Origin: Enterocloster bolteae
GTDB lineage: Bacteria; Bacillota; Clostridia; Lachnospirales; Lachnospiraceae
Length of the DNA: 64,000 bases
Assembly (NCBI RefSeq): GCF_002234575.2
Contig: NZ_CP022464.2
Location: 6,324,001 to 6,388,000 of the forward strand
Direction of reading: 5' to 3'
Shown one piece after another: positions 8,705 to 18,004 of this stretch. The translations under genes and the position numbers were made by a program. The notes beneath the pieces are model-generated. The model did no database searches. It saw nothing but the letters and a program-made list of their open reading frames with translations, and was not told the DNA's origin. The number at the start of each line of letters is the position of its first letter. Positions within the stretch are counted from its first letter, which is position 1.

Positions 8705-9733
8705 TTACAGCGATTCCCTCACAAGGGTCATGATATCCTCTTTTATCCGGCATGACTGCGGTTCATCCGCGCCCGTATATTCCCCTGCCTGAAACGCGTC
8801 TGTTCCCATGGCTTTTACCGCCCTGCATATATCCTCCTCCGCATAGGCGCAGCCCTTAAGCTGTTCAGCCAGCATTCCGATCATCTCCTGGTCCATGGCG
8901 TCTGAAAATACATTCACATCCTGTATCATGCCTTCATCCACATGAAACTGTATCTGGATATTGCCCCATGGAAACCGTTTCTCCATTTCATACTCAAAGG
9001 GGATCTTCCTTCCGTATTTCCACTGCCAGGAAGCAAATTTCTCTGTCCGGGCATCTATGTCCGGCTGAGGCAGCTCCCCTTCCTCCATCCTTACGGCAGG
9101 CTGACCATAAACCTTGGAAAATGCCTCCACCAACGCCGACTTTACTTCCTCCAATGTGATATCCGGCTTAAACTCGCATAAATTGGCCACCCTGGACTTT
9201 ACAGAGGTCACTCCTTTGGAGGCCAGCTTCTCTTTTGATACATTCAGATACCGCGACATATTTTCCTTGTCCGCCCGTATCAGTATGGTTCCGTGATGGT
9301 AGCAGCCGTCCCCTGTTCTGTAAAATGCGTTGCCTGAGAACTTGCGTCCATCCACCGTGATATCATTACGCCCCGTCTTCTCAGCATGGATTCCCAGACT
9401 CCTTACGGCTTCCAGTATTACATCCAGCTGCCGTGAAACATCATAATCGCCGGCGCCCACAATAAATGTAAAATTCAGATTCCCCAGATCGTGGAACACC
9501 GCGCCTCCGCCGGAGAGCCGGCGCACTAAATATCCGTTCTCCTGTTCCAGGAAATTCACCCTGCATTCCCTCCAGCAATTCTGGTTCTTTCCTATCACCA
9601 CCGTATGGCGGTTCTGCCACAGATACAGAATGCAGGTTCCCTGGGGAACATGAAGGGTCATGTATTCCTCCATGGCCAGATTCCGGTAGGGGTATGTATT
9701 ATCTGTCTCCATCCACACAAGTCTGTTTATCAT
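8705..9733 (-). CDS. lplA: Lipoate-protein ligase A
   Basis: The protein attaches lipoate to the GcvH lysine. The start is set at the ATG giving MINRLVWMETDNTYPYRN, which has GGAG seven bases upstream; the frame is open for 91 more codons but that part has no family similarity and overlaps the gcvPB end. Motifs: RRLSGGGAVFHDLGNLNFTFI (lipoate/ATP site), GRNDITVDGRKFSGNAFYR and a C-terminal accessory domain. Its place inside the gcv operon fits its role. Confidence 0.94.
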   Translation of the reverse strand: MINRLVWMETDNTYPYRNLAMEEYMTLHVPQGTCILYLWQNRHTVVIGKNQNCWRECRVNFLEQENGYLVRRLSGGGAVFHDLGNLNFTFIVGAGDYDVSRQLDVILEAVRSLGIHAEKTGRNDITVDGRKFSGNAFYRTGDGCYHHGTILIRADKENMSRYLNVSKEKLASKGVTSVKSRVANLCEFKPDITLEEVKSALVEAFSKVYGQPAVRMEEGELPQPDIDARTEKFASWQWKYGRKIPFEYEMEKRFPWGNIQIQFHVDEGMIQDVNVFSDAMDQEMIGMLAEQLKGCAYAEEDICRAVKAMGTDAFQAGEYTGADEPQSCRIKEDIMTLVRESL

Positions 9734-9857
9734 GTCAGTCTCCATTCTATAGAAAGGCTGCCTGGGCAGCCCCTTCCCCGGCCATGTACGGATATCCGGG
9801 ATATCCATACATAACCAGGGACATGCCGGCTGTCCAGGCAGTCCTATTTCATTTTCA

Positions 9858-11291
9858 TCATTCCCATGTATAGCGCAGTACCGGCTTACGGGCCGCCGTA
9901 ACCTCATCCGGTCTTCCAATCGGTGTAAGGTGGGGCGCACTGTGAAGTGCCTCAGGATCTGCCAGGGCCTGCTCGTAAATCTTATGGAATACCTCGATTG
10001 CCTCATCCAGTGTCTCCCTGGACTCTGTCTCAGTAGGCTCCACCATCAGCGCCTCATGTACAATCAGCGGGAAGTACATGGTCGGCGGATGGATGCCGTA
10101 ATCCAGAAGGGCCTTGGCGATATCCATAGCGGATATATCCTTGTCATGCTTCATCTTCTCCAGACTCATGACAAACTCATGCATGCAGGTCTCGTTGTAG
10201 GCCATGTCATAGACATCCGACAGCTTCACCCTCATATAGTTGGCATTCAGCACTGCATTGCGGGCAGCCTCCGGGATGCCCTCCTTTCCAAGGGTCAGGA
10301 TATAGGACAATGCCTTAACCACCACCAGGAAGTTGCCGTAGAACATCTTCACATCCCCAAGGGAATCCTGCGCCTTCACAAAGTGGTATGTATCCTCTTC
10401 CTTTTCCACACGCACGCCAGGTATAAAGGGCTTTAAGATTTCCTTGCAGCCCACAGGACCGCTTCCTGGCCCGCCGCCGCCGTGAGGTGTGGAGAATGTC
10501 TTGTGCAGGTTCAGATGGACCACGTCAAATCCCATGTCACCCGGCCGCACAATGCCCATAACCGCGTTCAGGTTGGCGCCGTCATAATAGCACAGTCCGC
10601 CTGCATCATGTACGATTTTGGTAATCTCCAGAATGTTCTTGTCAAATAATCCCACGGTATTGGGGTTGGTCAGCATCAGACCGGCTGTGTCCTCCCCTAC
10701 CGCTGCCTTTAACTGCTCCAGATCCACGCAGCCGTCCTCCCTGGACGGAATGCTCACCACGTCGTAGCCGCACATGGACGCACTGGCCGGATTGGTTCCG
10801 TGGGCAGAGTCGGGAACAATAATTTTGGTACGTTTGGTGTCATTGTGATGTACATGGTATGCCTTGATTAAAAGCAGTCCTGTAAACTCACCGTGTGCGC
10901 CTGCTGCCGGCTGGAATGTCATTGCATCCATGCCCGTGATTTCGCAGAGATATTTCTCCGCCAGATATAAAACTTCCATGGAACCCTGCACCGTAGCCTC
11001 CGGCTGCAGCGGATGGACTCCCCTAAAACCCTTTAAAGCGGCTGCTTCCTCATTTACCTTGGGATTGTACTTCATGGTACAGGAACCCAGAGGATAGAAA
11101 CCGTCGTTGACACCGTGGGAACGCTTTGCCAGCTCCGTATAATGGCGGCTTATTTCATTTTCCGACATGTGCGGAAGGCGGGGCTGTTTCTCACGGATAT
11201 GTGCTTTTTCAAAAGATACCTGTGGCACGTCACAGGGACTGATTAAATCCAGTCTTCTCCCGGCTGACCCTTTTTCAAATACAAGTTTCAT
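9858..11291 (-). CDS. gcvPB: Glycine dehydrogenase (decarboxylating) subunit 2
   Basis: This is the PLP-binding half of the split P-protein, which decarboxylates glycine and passes aminomethyl to GcvH. The PLP lysine is in HLNLHKTFSTPHGGGGPG. The start is the ATG giving MKLVFEKG, with AGGAGG upstream and a 4-bp ATGA overlap with gcvPA; a 9-residue longer reading is less likely. About 477 residues, usual for the family. Confidence 0.96.
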   Translation of the reverse strand: MKLVFEKGSAGRRLDLISPCDVPQVSFEKAHIREKQPRLPHMSENEISRHYTELAKRSHGVNDGFYPLGSCTMKYNPKVNEEAAALKGFRGVHPLQPEATVQGSMEVLYLAEKYLCEITGMDAMTFQPAAGAHGEFTGLLLIKAYHVHHNDTKRTKIIVPDSAHGTNPASASMCGYDVVSIPSREDGCVDLEQLKAAVGEDTAGLMLTNPNTVGLFDKNILEITKIVHDAGGLCYYDGANLNAVMGIVRPGDMGFDVVHLNLHKTFSTPHGGGGPGSGPVGCKEILKPFIPGVRVEKEEDTYHFVKAQDSLGDVKMFYGNFLVVVKALSYILTLGKEGIPEAARNAVLNANYMRVKLSDVYDMAYNETCMHEFVMSLEKMKHDKDISAMDIAKALLDYGIHPPTMYFPLIVHEALMVEPTETESRETLDEAIEVFHKIYEQALADPEALHSAPHLTPIGRPDEVTAARKPVLRYTWE

Positions 11292-12655
11292 GAACCGCAC
11301 ACCTCCTTTTGTCCGCATTCCCTGTGAAGCGCCTCCCGTACAGCAGAGGCAAGTTCATCCATCTCTTCCCTGGTGTTCATCTCCGTAGCGCACCAGAGGA
11401 TTTCCCTGTCGGAAAGCGGCAGTCCGCCCAGGATTCCCTTGCTTTCCAATGCCCTTAAAATGTGGGCGCTGTCCGTGCACCCGCCCTCAGGGCTTACGGT
11501 AACGAACTCATGGAAAAATTCACAGTTATGCTTTGGCTCAAGTCCTGCTTCCTTTAATACATCCCTGAGATAGTGGGCCTTGGACATGCACTGGCCTGCT
11601 GCCTTAGCCATACCGTCTGCTCCCATGGCTGTCATATATACAGAGGCGGTCAGAGCGCACCATGCCTGGTTGGAGCACACGTTGGAGCTGGCCTTCTCAC
11701 GGCGTATATGCTGTTCACGGGCCTGGAGAGTAAGAACAAATGCCCTTCGTCCCTCATGATCGGCTGTCTCGCCTACAATACGGCCCGGAAGCTTCCTGGT
11801 CATGGCTGCCGTGGCTGTCATAAAGCCCAGATAAGGTCCTCCAAACGCCAGAGGCATGCCAAGAGGCTGGCCGTCGCCCACAGCGATATCCGCCCCGTAT
11901 TCTGCCGGGGTCTTCATAACAGCCAGGGCCATGGGGTTGCAGCCCATGATGTACTTGGCGCCGGCCTCATGGACGATGCGGCCCAGGGCGTCCCCGTCCT
12001 CTATATTGCCGTAATAGTTGGGCTGCTGCACATAGAAGCAGGCGGCCTGGGGGTCTGCCTTCAGCATCTCTTCCAGAGCTGCCCCATCCGTTACCCCGTC
12101 TTTTTCCGGAACCATAACAACCTTTGTATTGCTGCCAAAGCAGTATGTCTTCATGACCTCGATAACGCCCGGATTTGCAGCCGCAGAAATATAGGCTGTG
12201 GTTTTCTTTCTCTCCTTACACATGGCAATGGCTTCCGCCGCAGCCGTGGCACCGTCGTATATGGATGCATTGGAGGCGTCCATTCCTGTGAGTTCACAGA
12301 GCATGGTCTGATACTCGAATATGGACTGGAGGATGCCCTGGCTGATTTCCGCCTGATAAGGCGTATAGGCAGTGACAAACTCCTCTTTTGACGTCACGTT
12401 TGAAACAATGGCAGGTATGTAGTGGTTATAAGCCCCTGCCCCCCTGAAAATATGGCGGAACACAACATTCTTACCGGCTATGTCCTCCATTCTTGCCTTA
12501 ACTGCCTGCTCGCTGAGTCCTGAAGGGATATTGACCCCTTCCTTCAGCATTACCTCATCCGGTATATGGGAGAACATCTCCTCAAAGCTGGCATATCCAA
12601 TCTCACGAAGCATCTCCTGCTGCTCCTGCTTCGTACCTGGTACATAACTTCCCAT
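11288..12655 (-). CDS. gcvPA: Glycine dehydrogenase (decarboxylating) subunit 1
   Basis: 455 residues, the N-terminal half of the split P-protein typical of Firmicutes. Recognisable segments are SFEEMFSHIPDEV, AYTPYQAEISQGILQSIFEYQTM and the C-terminal CATEMNTREEMD. A GAGGTGAG ribosome site stands before the ATG. It is coupled to gcvPB by ATGA overlap. Confidence 0.96.
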   Translation of the reverse strand: MGSYVPGTKQEQQEMLREIGYASFEEMFSHIPDEVMLKEGVNIPSGLSEQAVKARMEDIAGKNVVFRHIFRGAGAYNHYIPAIVSNVTSKEEFVTAYTPYQAEISQGILQSIFEYQTMLCELTGMDASNASIYDGATAAAEAIAMCKERKKTTAYISAAANPGVIEVMKTYCFGSNTKVVMVPEKDGVTDGAALEEMLKADPQAACFYVQQPNYYGNIEDGDALGRIVHEAGAKYIMGCNPMALAVMKTPAEYGADIAVGDGQPLGMPLAFGGPYLGFMTATAAMTRKLPGRIVGETADHEGRRAFVLTLQAREQHIRREKASSNVCSNQAWCALTASVYMTAMGADGMAKAAGQCMSKAHYLRDVLKEAGLEPKHNCEFFHEFVTVSPEGGCTDSAHILRALESKGILGGLPLSDREILWCATEMNTREEMDELASAVREALHRECGQKEVCGS

Positions 12656-12707
12656 ATAATCTCACCTCACCTCTCATGGGATGGAATACCTTCCCCGCCT
12701 TAATCCC

Positions 12708-13088
12708 CTAATCCAGGGTCTTCACATATTCCTCATACTCTGCCGCGCTCATTAACTGCGCTGTGCCGGTTACATTCTCCACCTTCATGAACCATGCCTC
12801 ATAAGGCGCCTCGTTGATGGATTCCGGGGCGTCTAACAGTACCTCGTTGATCTCGGCCACTGTGCCGCTTACCGGTGAATACACATCGGATACAGCCTTT
12901 ACGGATTCCACATCTGCAAACGGCTCTCCCTCTGTCACCTCGTCCCCTGCTTCCGGCAGGTTTACGAATACCAGATCCCCAAGAGCGTCCTGTGCATAAT
13001 CAGACACTCCCACTAAAACCGTGCCGTCCTCCAGGGTCTTTACCCACTCATGTGACTTTGCATACTTTAAATCTTCTGGAAAATTCAT
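12708..13088 (-). CDS. gcvH: Glycine cleavage system H protein
   Basis: A 126-residue lipoyl carrier. The lipoylated lysine is in DVESVKAVSDVYSP. The start is taken at MNFPEDLKYAKSHEW because AAGGAGG lies eight bases upstream; the frame is open seven codons further. It sits between gcvT and gcvPA. Confidence 0.96.
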   Translation of the reverse strand: MNFPEDLKYAKSHEWVKTLEDGTVLVGVSDYAQDALGDLVFVNLPEAGDEVTEGEPFADVESVKAVSDVYSPVSGTVAEINEVLLDAPESINEAPYEAWFMKVENVTGTAQLMSAAEYEEYVKTLD

Positions 13089-13156
13089 TCTTAATACCTC
13101 CTTGAACATGCTGTTCTTTATTATATTTTAAAAACTTGTTTATTATATCCCATAAA

Positions 13157-14266
13157 TTACTGCCGTTTATAAAATGGCAGCTTCACTACCTCCGCGGCCA
13201 CGCGGCGCCCGCGCACATCCACTTCCAGCGCTGTCCCCGGATCCTTAAACCCTATGTCAACCAGGGCCATGGCTGCCGGATATCCCAGGAACGGGCAGTG
13301 TGTGCCGGAGGTGGTCATACCCACCTGCTGTTCTCCTATGTAAACAGGCTGGTGCTCCCTGATGATGCCGCGGCCGGTTACCTTTAATCCCACACGCTTC
13401 CTGGTCAAAGGTCCCTTGTCCTGGATAGCCTGTTTTCCGATGAAATCATCCTTATCCATCTTCACAAAGATTCCCAATCCGGCTTCCTTGGGAGAAATAG
13501 TATCGTCCATCTCATGTCCGTACAGAGGCATGCCTGCTTCCAGCCTCAGGGTATCCCTGGCGCCCAAACCACACGGAATCAGGCCCTCATCCTTTCCTGC
13601 CTCCATGAGCAGTTCCCACATCTTAGGCGCATCCTCCGGCGCCAGATAAATCTCCACTCCGTCCTCTCCGGTATAACCGGTTTTGGAAATGATGCATTTC
13701 ATGCCGCCCACCATGCGGTCAAAAAGGCAGGTATAGTATTTTTCAGGAATATCTTCCTCCTTCGCCACCTTTTTAAGCACATCCATTGCTTTTGGTCCCT
13801 GCAGGGCAAGCTGTGCCACCTGGGAGGAAATATCATCAAACACAACATCCCCTGACTGGTGGGCCTTCATCCACGCATAGTCCTTATCCTTGTTGGCAGC
13901 GTTCACCACGATAAAATAGCAGTCATCCCTGACCTTATACACAATCAGGTCATCCACCACGCCTCCCTGTTCATTGCACATGGGGCTGTATCTGGCCTGG
14001 CCCTCCGCCATGACCGTATAGTCATTGGTCAGGAGCATGTTCAGATTCTTAAGGGCGTCCGGTCCTTTGCAAATCACTTCCCCCATGTGTGACACGTCAA
14101 AAAGACCGCATTTGGTACGCACTGCCATGTGTTCCTCGATAACGCCTGTTTCGTACTGTACCGGCAGAAGATACCCTGCAAAAGGTACGATCTTGCCCTT
14201 ATACGTTACGTGAGTGTCGTAGAGAGGTGTTTTTAACAAAACCTCCCCTGCTGTTTCTGTTCCCAT
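13157..14266 (-). CDS. gcvT: Aminomethyltransferase (glycine cleavage T protein)
   Basis: 369 residues; it transfers the methylene group from GcvH-bound aminomethyl to tetrahydrofolate. Family blocks include GYLLPVQYETGVIEEHMAVR, GLFDVSHMGEV, the folate-site NDYTVMAEGQARYSPMCNEQGGVVDDLIVYK and GLGARDTLRLEAGMPLYGHEM. The start MGTETAGE has AAGGAGG eight bases upstream. It is the first gene after the riboswitch. Confidence 0.96.
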   Translation of the reverse strand: MGTETAGEVLLKTPLYDTHVTYKGKIVPFAGYLLPVQYETGVIEEHMAVRTKCGLFDVSHMGEVICKGPDALKNLNMLLTNDYTVMAEGQARYSPMCNEQGGVVDDLIVYKVRDDCYFIVVNAANKDKDYAWMKAHQSGDVVFDDISSQVAQLALQGPKAMDVLKKVAKEEDIPEKYYTCLFDRMVGGMKCIISKTGYTGEDGVEIYLAPEDAPKMWELLMEAGKDEGLIPCGLGARDTLRLEAGMPLYGHEMDDTISPKEAGLGIFVKMDKDDFIGKQAIQDKGPLTRKRVGLKVTGRGIIREHQPVYIGEQQVGMTTSGTHCPFLGYPAAMALVDIGFKDPGTALEVDVRGRRVAAEVVKLPFYKRQ

Positions 14267-14317
14267 AATCACTACCTCCTTCATGAAATTGTCTGGTCCT
14301 TAACAATCATAGACTAT

Positions 14318-14550
14318 GAAAGCGCACGAACAAAAGATGTTCATGCGCTCTGTCCTTGGACCTGAAAGATTTGGCTTCTTCGGTGCTATGCTCTCCAGAG
14401 TATCGTCCGGTATCCGGTCCTTTTGCCTGAGAGTTTTCCGCTTCCCCTTCGGCGCTGTGTTCTGTATGCTGATAATACACGGATACGCTATATCAAGCGT
14501 ATTCTGTATCTTTCATACATTTTGGTCAGTCTCTCCCGAATCCATCTTCC
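14318..14550 (-). promoter_or_regulatory. Tandem glycine riboswitch with terminator-like platform
   Basis: Read on the minus strand, aptamer 1 (about 14545 to 14410) has GGGAGAGACTGACC, then GCGCCGAAGGGG and CTCTCAGGCAAAAGGACCG. Aptamer 2 (about 14402 to 14347) has CTCTGGAGAGC, GCACCGAAGAAGCC, TTTCAGGTCCAAGGACAGAG. These are the conserved cores of the cooperative two-aptamer glycine riboswitch. A hairpin (AGCGCA-GAACA arms, 14320-14349) directly abuts the P1 3' strand of aptamer 2 and is probably the expression platform. Established biology: glycine binding turns on glycine cleavage. Confidence 0.93.
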
Positions 14551-14607
14551 GATGATATAAAATTGTCCGCAAACGCAAATCCCACCGGCTTGCCTTGTGC
14601 TAATCCC

Positions 14608-14636
14608 ATACTAACACAGGCGCGATTTTCAGTCAA
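14608..14636 (-). promoter_or_regulatory. Promoter of the glycine-cleavage operon
   Basis: On the minus strand TTGACT (14636-14631) and TAGTAT (14613-14608) are 17 bases apart, giving a leader that begins about 50 bases before the first glycine aptamer. Confidence 0.75.
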
Positions 14637-14862
14637 TAGCTAAAAAGTGTTTAAATTTTAACACATCAATCGCATTTTTCGCCTTATTTTCCAAACTTAT
14701 TTTCACGAATATTTTACGGTTTATTTAGAAAAAATACTGGTAATCTCCTATGAAGTAGTATATAATGAGCAAAGGTGATGAGGCGAAGGGGTTCCTTTGG
14801 CCTCATTCTTGTATGAGTACGGTTTTAGGTGAGCAAAATCTTAAGTGAAAGAAGGTGACAAG

Positions 14863-15735
14863 ATGCATAAGTTTATGCGGACAGTAGGATTCAGTATGTA
14901 CCAGAAAAAACAGGATATGGCGAAGCTTTTAAAGCGTCTGGTAAAAGAAGCGGAGATGACCGGCCGCCTGGCGGAACAGGAAGGCAGCAGGTTCTGTGAA
15001 CTGCGAACGGAAGTGGCCCCCGGCATGGGAGTTGCCATGATAGGCGAGATGAGCCCCAAAGGAACATTCAGCCGCGAGTATTACTTTCCCTATGTCAAGA
15101 ACCCGGATGTAAGTTCAGAGGCGGAATGTTCCATCCAGCGCCACACGGAGCGTGAAACTTATGCAGGCCTTCTTGATGAATACAGGGTGGGCATATCCCT
15201 AATCTTCTACATGGAAAATTCCATGGAGTACAGGATGCGCCGCAGCGCCCGCCAGCCTGTCCAGCCAAAGGGAGCCGCCCTTACAGGACTGGCAGTCCAG
15301 GGTAAGGTGCTGCTGCCTGTCAATAAGACGGAAAAACAGGCAGAGGACTCCCGTCAGGCCGCCAAAAAACGCAGCAGTCTCCTGGAAGCCGCAAAACACG
15401 GCGATGAGGACGCCATTGAGACGCTGACCATAGAGGACATCGACCTCTATTCCATGGTATCCAGACGGATTGCCCATGAAGATGTGTACTCCATCATAGA
15501 GACATGTTTCATGCCCTGCGGCATAGAGTGCGACCAGTACTCCGTCATAGGGGAAATCACGGAAATCAGCACCAGCGCCAACCGGATTACCAAGGAAGAA
15601 ATATATAACCTGAAGCTGGACTGCAACGATATGGTATTCCATGTGGCCATCAACAAACAGGACCTGTTAGGCGAGCCACGGATAGGACGGCGCTTTAAGG
15701 GACAGGTGTGGATGCAGGGTACGGTGCTGTTTTAA
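14863..15735 (+). CDS. DUF3881-like protein of Clostridia, function unknown
   Basis: A 290-residue soluble protein beginning MHKFMRTVGFSMY; GAAGGTGA precedes this ATG, so it is preferred over an upstream GTG six codons earlier. It has a basic central linker (about residues 170-190, KQAEDSRQAAKKRSS) and a C-terminal segment (SVIGEITEISTSANRIT...GEPRIGRRFKGQVWMQG). I assign the family from its overall pattern; no catalytic motif is seen. A weak promoter with TATAAT at 14761-14766 lies upstream. Confidence 0.75.
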   Translation: MHKFMRTVGFSMYQKKQDMAKLLKRLVKEAEMTGRLAEQEGSRFCELRTEVAPGMGVAMIGEMSPKGTFSREYYFPYVKNPDVSSEAECSIQRHTERETYAGLLDEYRVGISLIFYMENSMEYRMRRSARQPVQPKGAALTGLAVQGKVLLPVNKTEKQAEDSRQAAKKRSSLLEAAKHGDEDAIETLTIEDIDLYSMVSRRIAHEDVYSIIETCFMPCGIECDQYSVIGEITEISTSANRITKEEIYNLKLDCNDMVFHVAINKQDLLGEPRIGRRFKGQVWMQGTVLF

Positions 15736-15773
15736 AGGGATGTTTCAACGGGATGTTTATTTGAAAATAGGAC

Positions 15774-15802
15774 TTGATTTTTTTTACCACTTAGGTTATT
15801 AT
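15774..15802 (+). promoter_or_regulatory. Promoter-like boxes before the tRNA-Arg fragment
   Basis: TTGATT (15774-15779) and TATTAT (15797-15802) are 17 bases apart. They read toward the interrupted tRNA half and the intact tRNA-Arg, so they may be the original tRNA promoter. Confidence 0.5.
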
Positions 15803-15841
15803 ATAAGGCGGACCGCATGAGTATCATACGGCCCGCCTTAT
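15803..15841 (+). terminator. Hairpin terminator after the DUF3881-like gene
   Basis: A 9-bp stem (15803-15811 with 15833-15841) extends by CCG/CGG after one mismatch; a 13-base loop and a T-rich tail (tttgtgttt) follow. It lies directly after a -10 box and before the tRNA fragment. Confidence 0.6.
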
Positions 15842-15847
15842 ATTTGT

Positions 15848-15887
15848 GTTTCTGTAGCTCAGCAGGATAGAGCGTCCGCCTCCTAAG
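15848..15887 (+). pseudogene. 5' half of a tRNA-Arg(CCT), interrupted in the anticodon loop
   Basis: The sequence matches the first 40 bases of the intact tRNA-Arg at 43142 (D-arm GCTC/GAGC, anticodon CCT) with few changes and then departs right after CTCCTAAG. No matching 3' half follows. It is probably a recombination footprint of element integration at the anticodon loop. GTCCGCCTCCTAAG (15874-15887) is repeated exactly at 15956-15969. Confidence 0.75.
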
Positions 15888-15929
15888 GGCTTGTTGGAGC
15901 AATCGCCCAACACTGAAAATTTTATACAA

Positions 15930-16006
15930 GTCCATGTACCTCAGTAGGATAGAGGGTCCGCCTCCTAAGCGGAACGCCGCAGGTTCGACTCCTGTCATGG
16001 ACGCCA
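15930..16006 (+). tRNA. tRNA-Arg (anticodon CCT)
   Basis: A complete cloverleaf: acceptor GTCCATG/CATGGAC, D-stem CCTC/GAGG, anticodon stem TCCGC/GCGGA around CTCCTAA, T-stem GCAGG/CCTGT, encoded CCA. The ICE1 integrase gene lies immediately downstream. Confidence 0.93.
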
Positions 16007-16015
16007 GTAAACAAC

Positions 16016-16052
16016 GCTGTAAGCCTTTATTTTTAAGGGTTTACAGCTTTTT
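16016..16052 (+). terminator. tRNA-Arg terminator
   Basis: GCTGTAA (16016-16022) pairs with TTACAGC (16041-16047), continued by a G-T wobble and CC/GG pairs, followed by TTTTT. Confidence 0.8.
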
Positions 16053-16130
16053 GAATATCACGAACACGAAAGCAAATGTACGGCTGCCTATGTCCGTGGG
16101 AGTTTCCAAAAGTCATTTATTTTACAAGAA

Positions 16131-16243
16131 AGCTTGCTAACACTCATTTAAGGTAGATGATGGTTTCATAGATTTTTGCTGTATTTGCTAACACTTTTCG
16201 ATTAGCAGTTTTTTTCTGTTTGGAACAAAGCCCTTTGCTAACA
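16131..16243. repeat. Integrase arm-type repeats, ICE1 left end
   Basis: CTTGCTAACAC (16133), TTTGCTAACAC (16183) and TTTGCTAACAG (16233) share the core TTGCTAACA at roughly 50-bp spacing; an inverted ATTAGCAG is at 16201. The last copy overlaps the 3' end of the integrase gene. Confidence 0.75.
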
Positions 16244-17698
16244 GTAAGAAAGTGATTCTTTTAAGAGCTTGTCTTTCGTTTCCGGTGTCATGGATTTTAG
16301 CAATTCAAGCAGAAGTTTATCGCTATCACTGATGGATTTCTGTGCTTCCGAAAGTGGCTTGTGTTCCGGTTCCTCTGTATCAAGGGTGTCATAAAATTCT
16401 TCATCCAGCTTCTTTGCATTAAGCCGTCTGTCTTCATCCACGATTTCAGAGTAAACATCTGTTACCATCTCCGCTTCGGCGTGACCTGTATCTCCCTGAA
16501 CAGATTTAATATCACCATGCGTCATTTTGAGCTTATACTTTGTGCTTAAATGGCGTAGGCTGTGAAAAACAACAGTTTCAAAATTGTGTTCCTCACATAG
16601 CATTGTAAATCTGTTCCGAACAATGCGGCTTTCTACGGGATTCCCATTTTCAAGAGCAATAACGAGGTTATAATCGTTATAGGCACTTCCTAAAAACTCT
16701 TTTAATTCCTGCTGGTCTTTCTTGTATTGAACCAGTAATTGAGCAAGCGTTGTCGGCAGCCATACGGTACGATTACTTGTTTCTGTTTTGGGTGTTTTTA
16801 ACACCAGCCTTGTAGTACAGTGGGGCTTCTGGGTTGGGAAAATTTTAATAATATCTTTTTCTTTCAGCTTTTGCATAGCTGATTGAGAAATTCTTGCCAG
16901 CTCCTTATTGACGATAACTCTTGCATTATTATTTGCAATAGCTTCTTCATCAATAATCACATCATCCCAAGTAAGCCCCGTAATTTCGCCTACTCTTAAT
17001 GAGCAGGCAAACGCCAAGTGCATACAAAGCAGGAGTAAATCATCATCCACAAGTTTGATTGCTTCCTTGAATGTCTGTACATTCCAAACCTTACGTTTTA
17101 CCTTTGGTACTTTAGGCAAGGTGGCTAGGGAAGCCGGATTCCGCATTTTGCTGTCCAGATATTCCCAACGGATAGCCTGATTTAAGGCACAGCGGATAAT
17201 ATCATGGATTTTCTTAATGTTGGCAGGCTGCACACAGCGACCAGTCGCTTTTCGGTTAGCACGAGGAACTTCTGGAACACTCAACAGGCCATTGTAATAT
17301 TGAGAAAGTTTTTTCGTGGTGATTTCATTTAACTTCCAATCTCCAATAAGCGGATTGATATAGTTGTTAATCGAACTCAATTTACTGCTGTAAGTATTGG
17401 CAGACCACTTCGATACACCATATAGATTGACAAAAGTAACAAGAAATTCCTTTAAAGTGATTTCATCATCTGGGGTATCTATTGCTTGCTCTGCTTCCTC
17501 ACGCTGATGGGCGAATTGTTCTTCTAAAGGGACGAGAACATATCCATAGGTTTGTTGATAAAATTCAATAAACGCTTTTCGTGCCTTTGCTTCTTTTTTG
17601 GTTTCTAGGGTGTCCCATTTCTGCTTTCTTTCGCCTGTATCATCCATATACCAGTAAATAACTGAAAATTTTGATTTTCTTTGTTTGATTGAAGCCAT
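16238..17698 (-). CDS. int: Tyrosine recombinase, ICE1 integrase
   Basis: 486 residues with an N-terminal arm-binding AP2-like domain (MASIKQRKSKFSVIYWY), a core-binding SAM-like domain (about 80-185) and a catalytic domain with Arg235 (SLRVGEITGL), HSLRH (His379, Arg382), GH (405-406) and nucleophile Tyr416 (TDVYSEI). It is longer than Tn916 Int (405). The gene lies just inside the left end, pointing toward the tRNA, with GGAGAG before the ATG. Confidence 0.95.
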   Translation of the reverse strand: MASIKQRKSKFSVIYWYMDDTGERKQKWDTLETKKEAKARKAFIEFYQQTYGYVLVPLEEQFAHQREEAEQAIDTPDDEITLKEFLVTFVNLYGVSKWSANTYSSKLSSINNYINPLIGDWKLNEITTKKLSQYYNGLLSVPEVPRANRKATGRCVQPANIKKIHDIIRCALNQAIRWEYLDSKMRNPASLATLPKVPKVKRKVWNVQTFKEAIKLVDDDLLLLCMHLAFACSLRVGEITGLTWDDVIIDEEAIANNNARVIVNKELARISQSAMQKLKEKDIIKIFPTQKPHCTTRLVLKTPKTETSNRTVWLPTTLAQLLVQYKKDQQELKEFLGSAYNDYNLVIALENGNPVESRIVRNRFTMLCEEHNFETVVFHSLRHLSTKYKLKMTHGDIKSVQGDTGHAEAEMVTDVYSEIVDEDRRLNAKKLDEEFYDTLDTEEPEHKPLSEAQKSISDSDKLLLELLKSMTPETKDKLLKESLSYC

Positions 17699-17717
17699 AT
17701 TATCTCTCCTTAAATGA

Positions 17718-17918
17718 TTATTCGTGTAACCATTTATCGAAAGATATTTTAGATACTCTAATCATCCTGCCAGCTCTGATATAGTGAAATTGACCGCTTT
17801 TGACTAAAGCATATGCCGACTTCATGCTGATGTTTAAAAGAGCTGCTATTTCCTCTACCGTATATGTCTTTTTTTCAGACGTTGTAATACCGTGTGTATT
17901 CTCTTTACCATCTAACAT
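17718..17918 (-). CDS. xis: Excisionase-type helix-turn-helix protein
   Basis: 66 residues from the ATG giving MLDGKENTHG, preceded by AGGAG; a longer frame reads back into non-coding RNA-like sequence and is not used. The body (TYTVEEIAALLNISMKSAYALVKSGQFHYIRAGRMIRVSKISFDKWL) is the winged-helix excisionase fold, which directs the integrase toward excision. It lies 19 bases upstream of int. Confidence 0.88.
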   Translation of the reverse strand: MLDGKENTHGITTSEKKTYTVEEIAALLNISMKSAYALVKSGQFHYIRAGRMIRVSKISFDKWLHE

Positions 17919-18004
17919 AAGATTAAGGCTCCTTTCTATGATGGTAACAGTAAAATACACCTCTCTAACATCTTGAGTATAACACAGGAAATTAAAGTTT
18001 TGTA

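Noticed and set aside
8705..10006. Longer lplA with a 91-residue N-terminal extension
   Set aside because: The extension overlaps gcvPB, has arginine-rich random composition and lacks similarity to the family; the internal ATG has a proper ribosome site.
11573..12391. A 272-codon plus-strand frame opposite gcvPA
   Set aside because: Pure antisense shadow of a conserved gene, without any motif.
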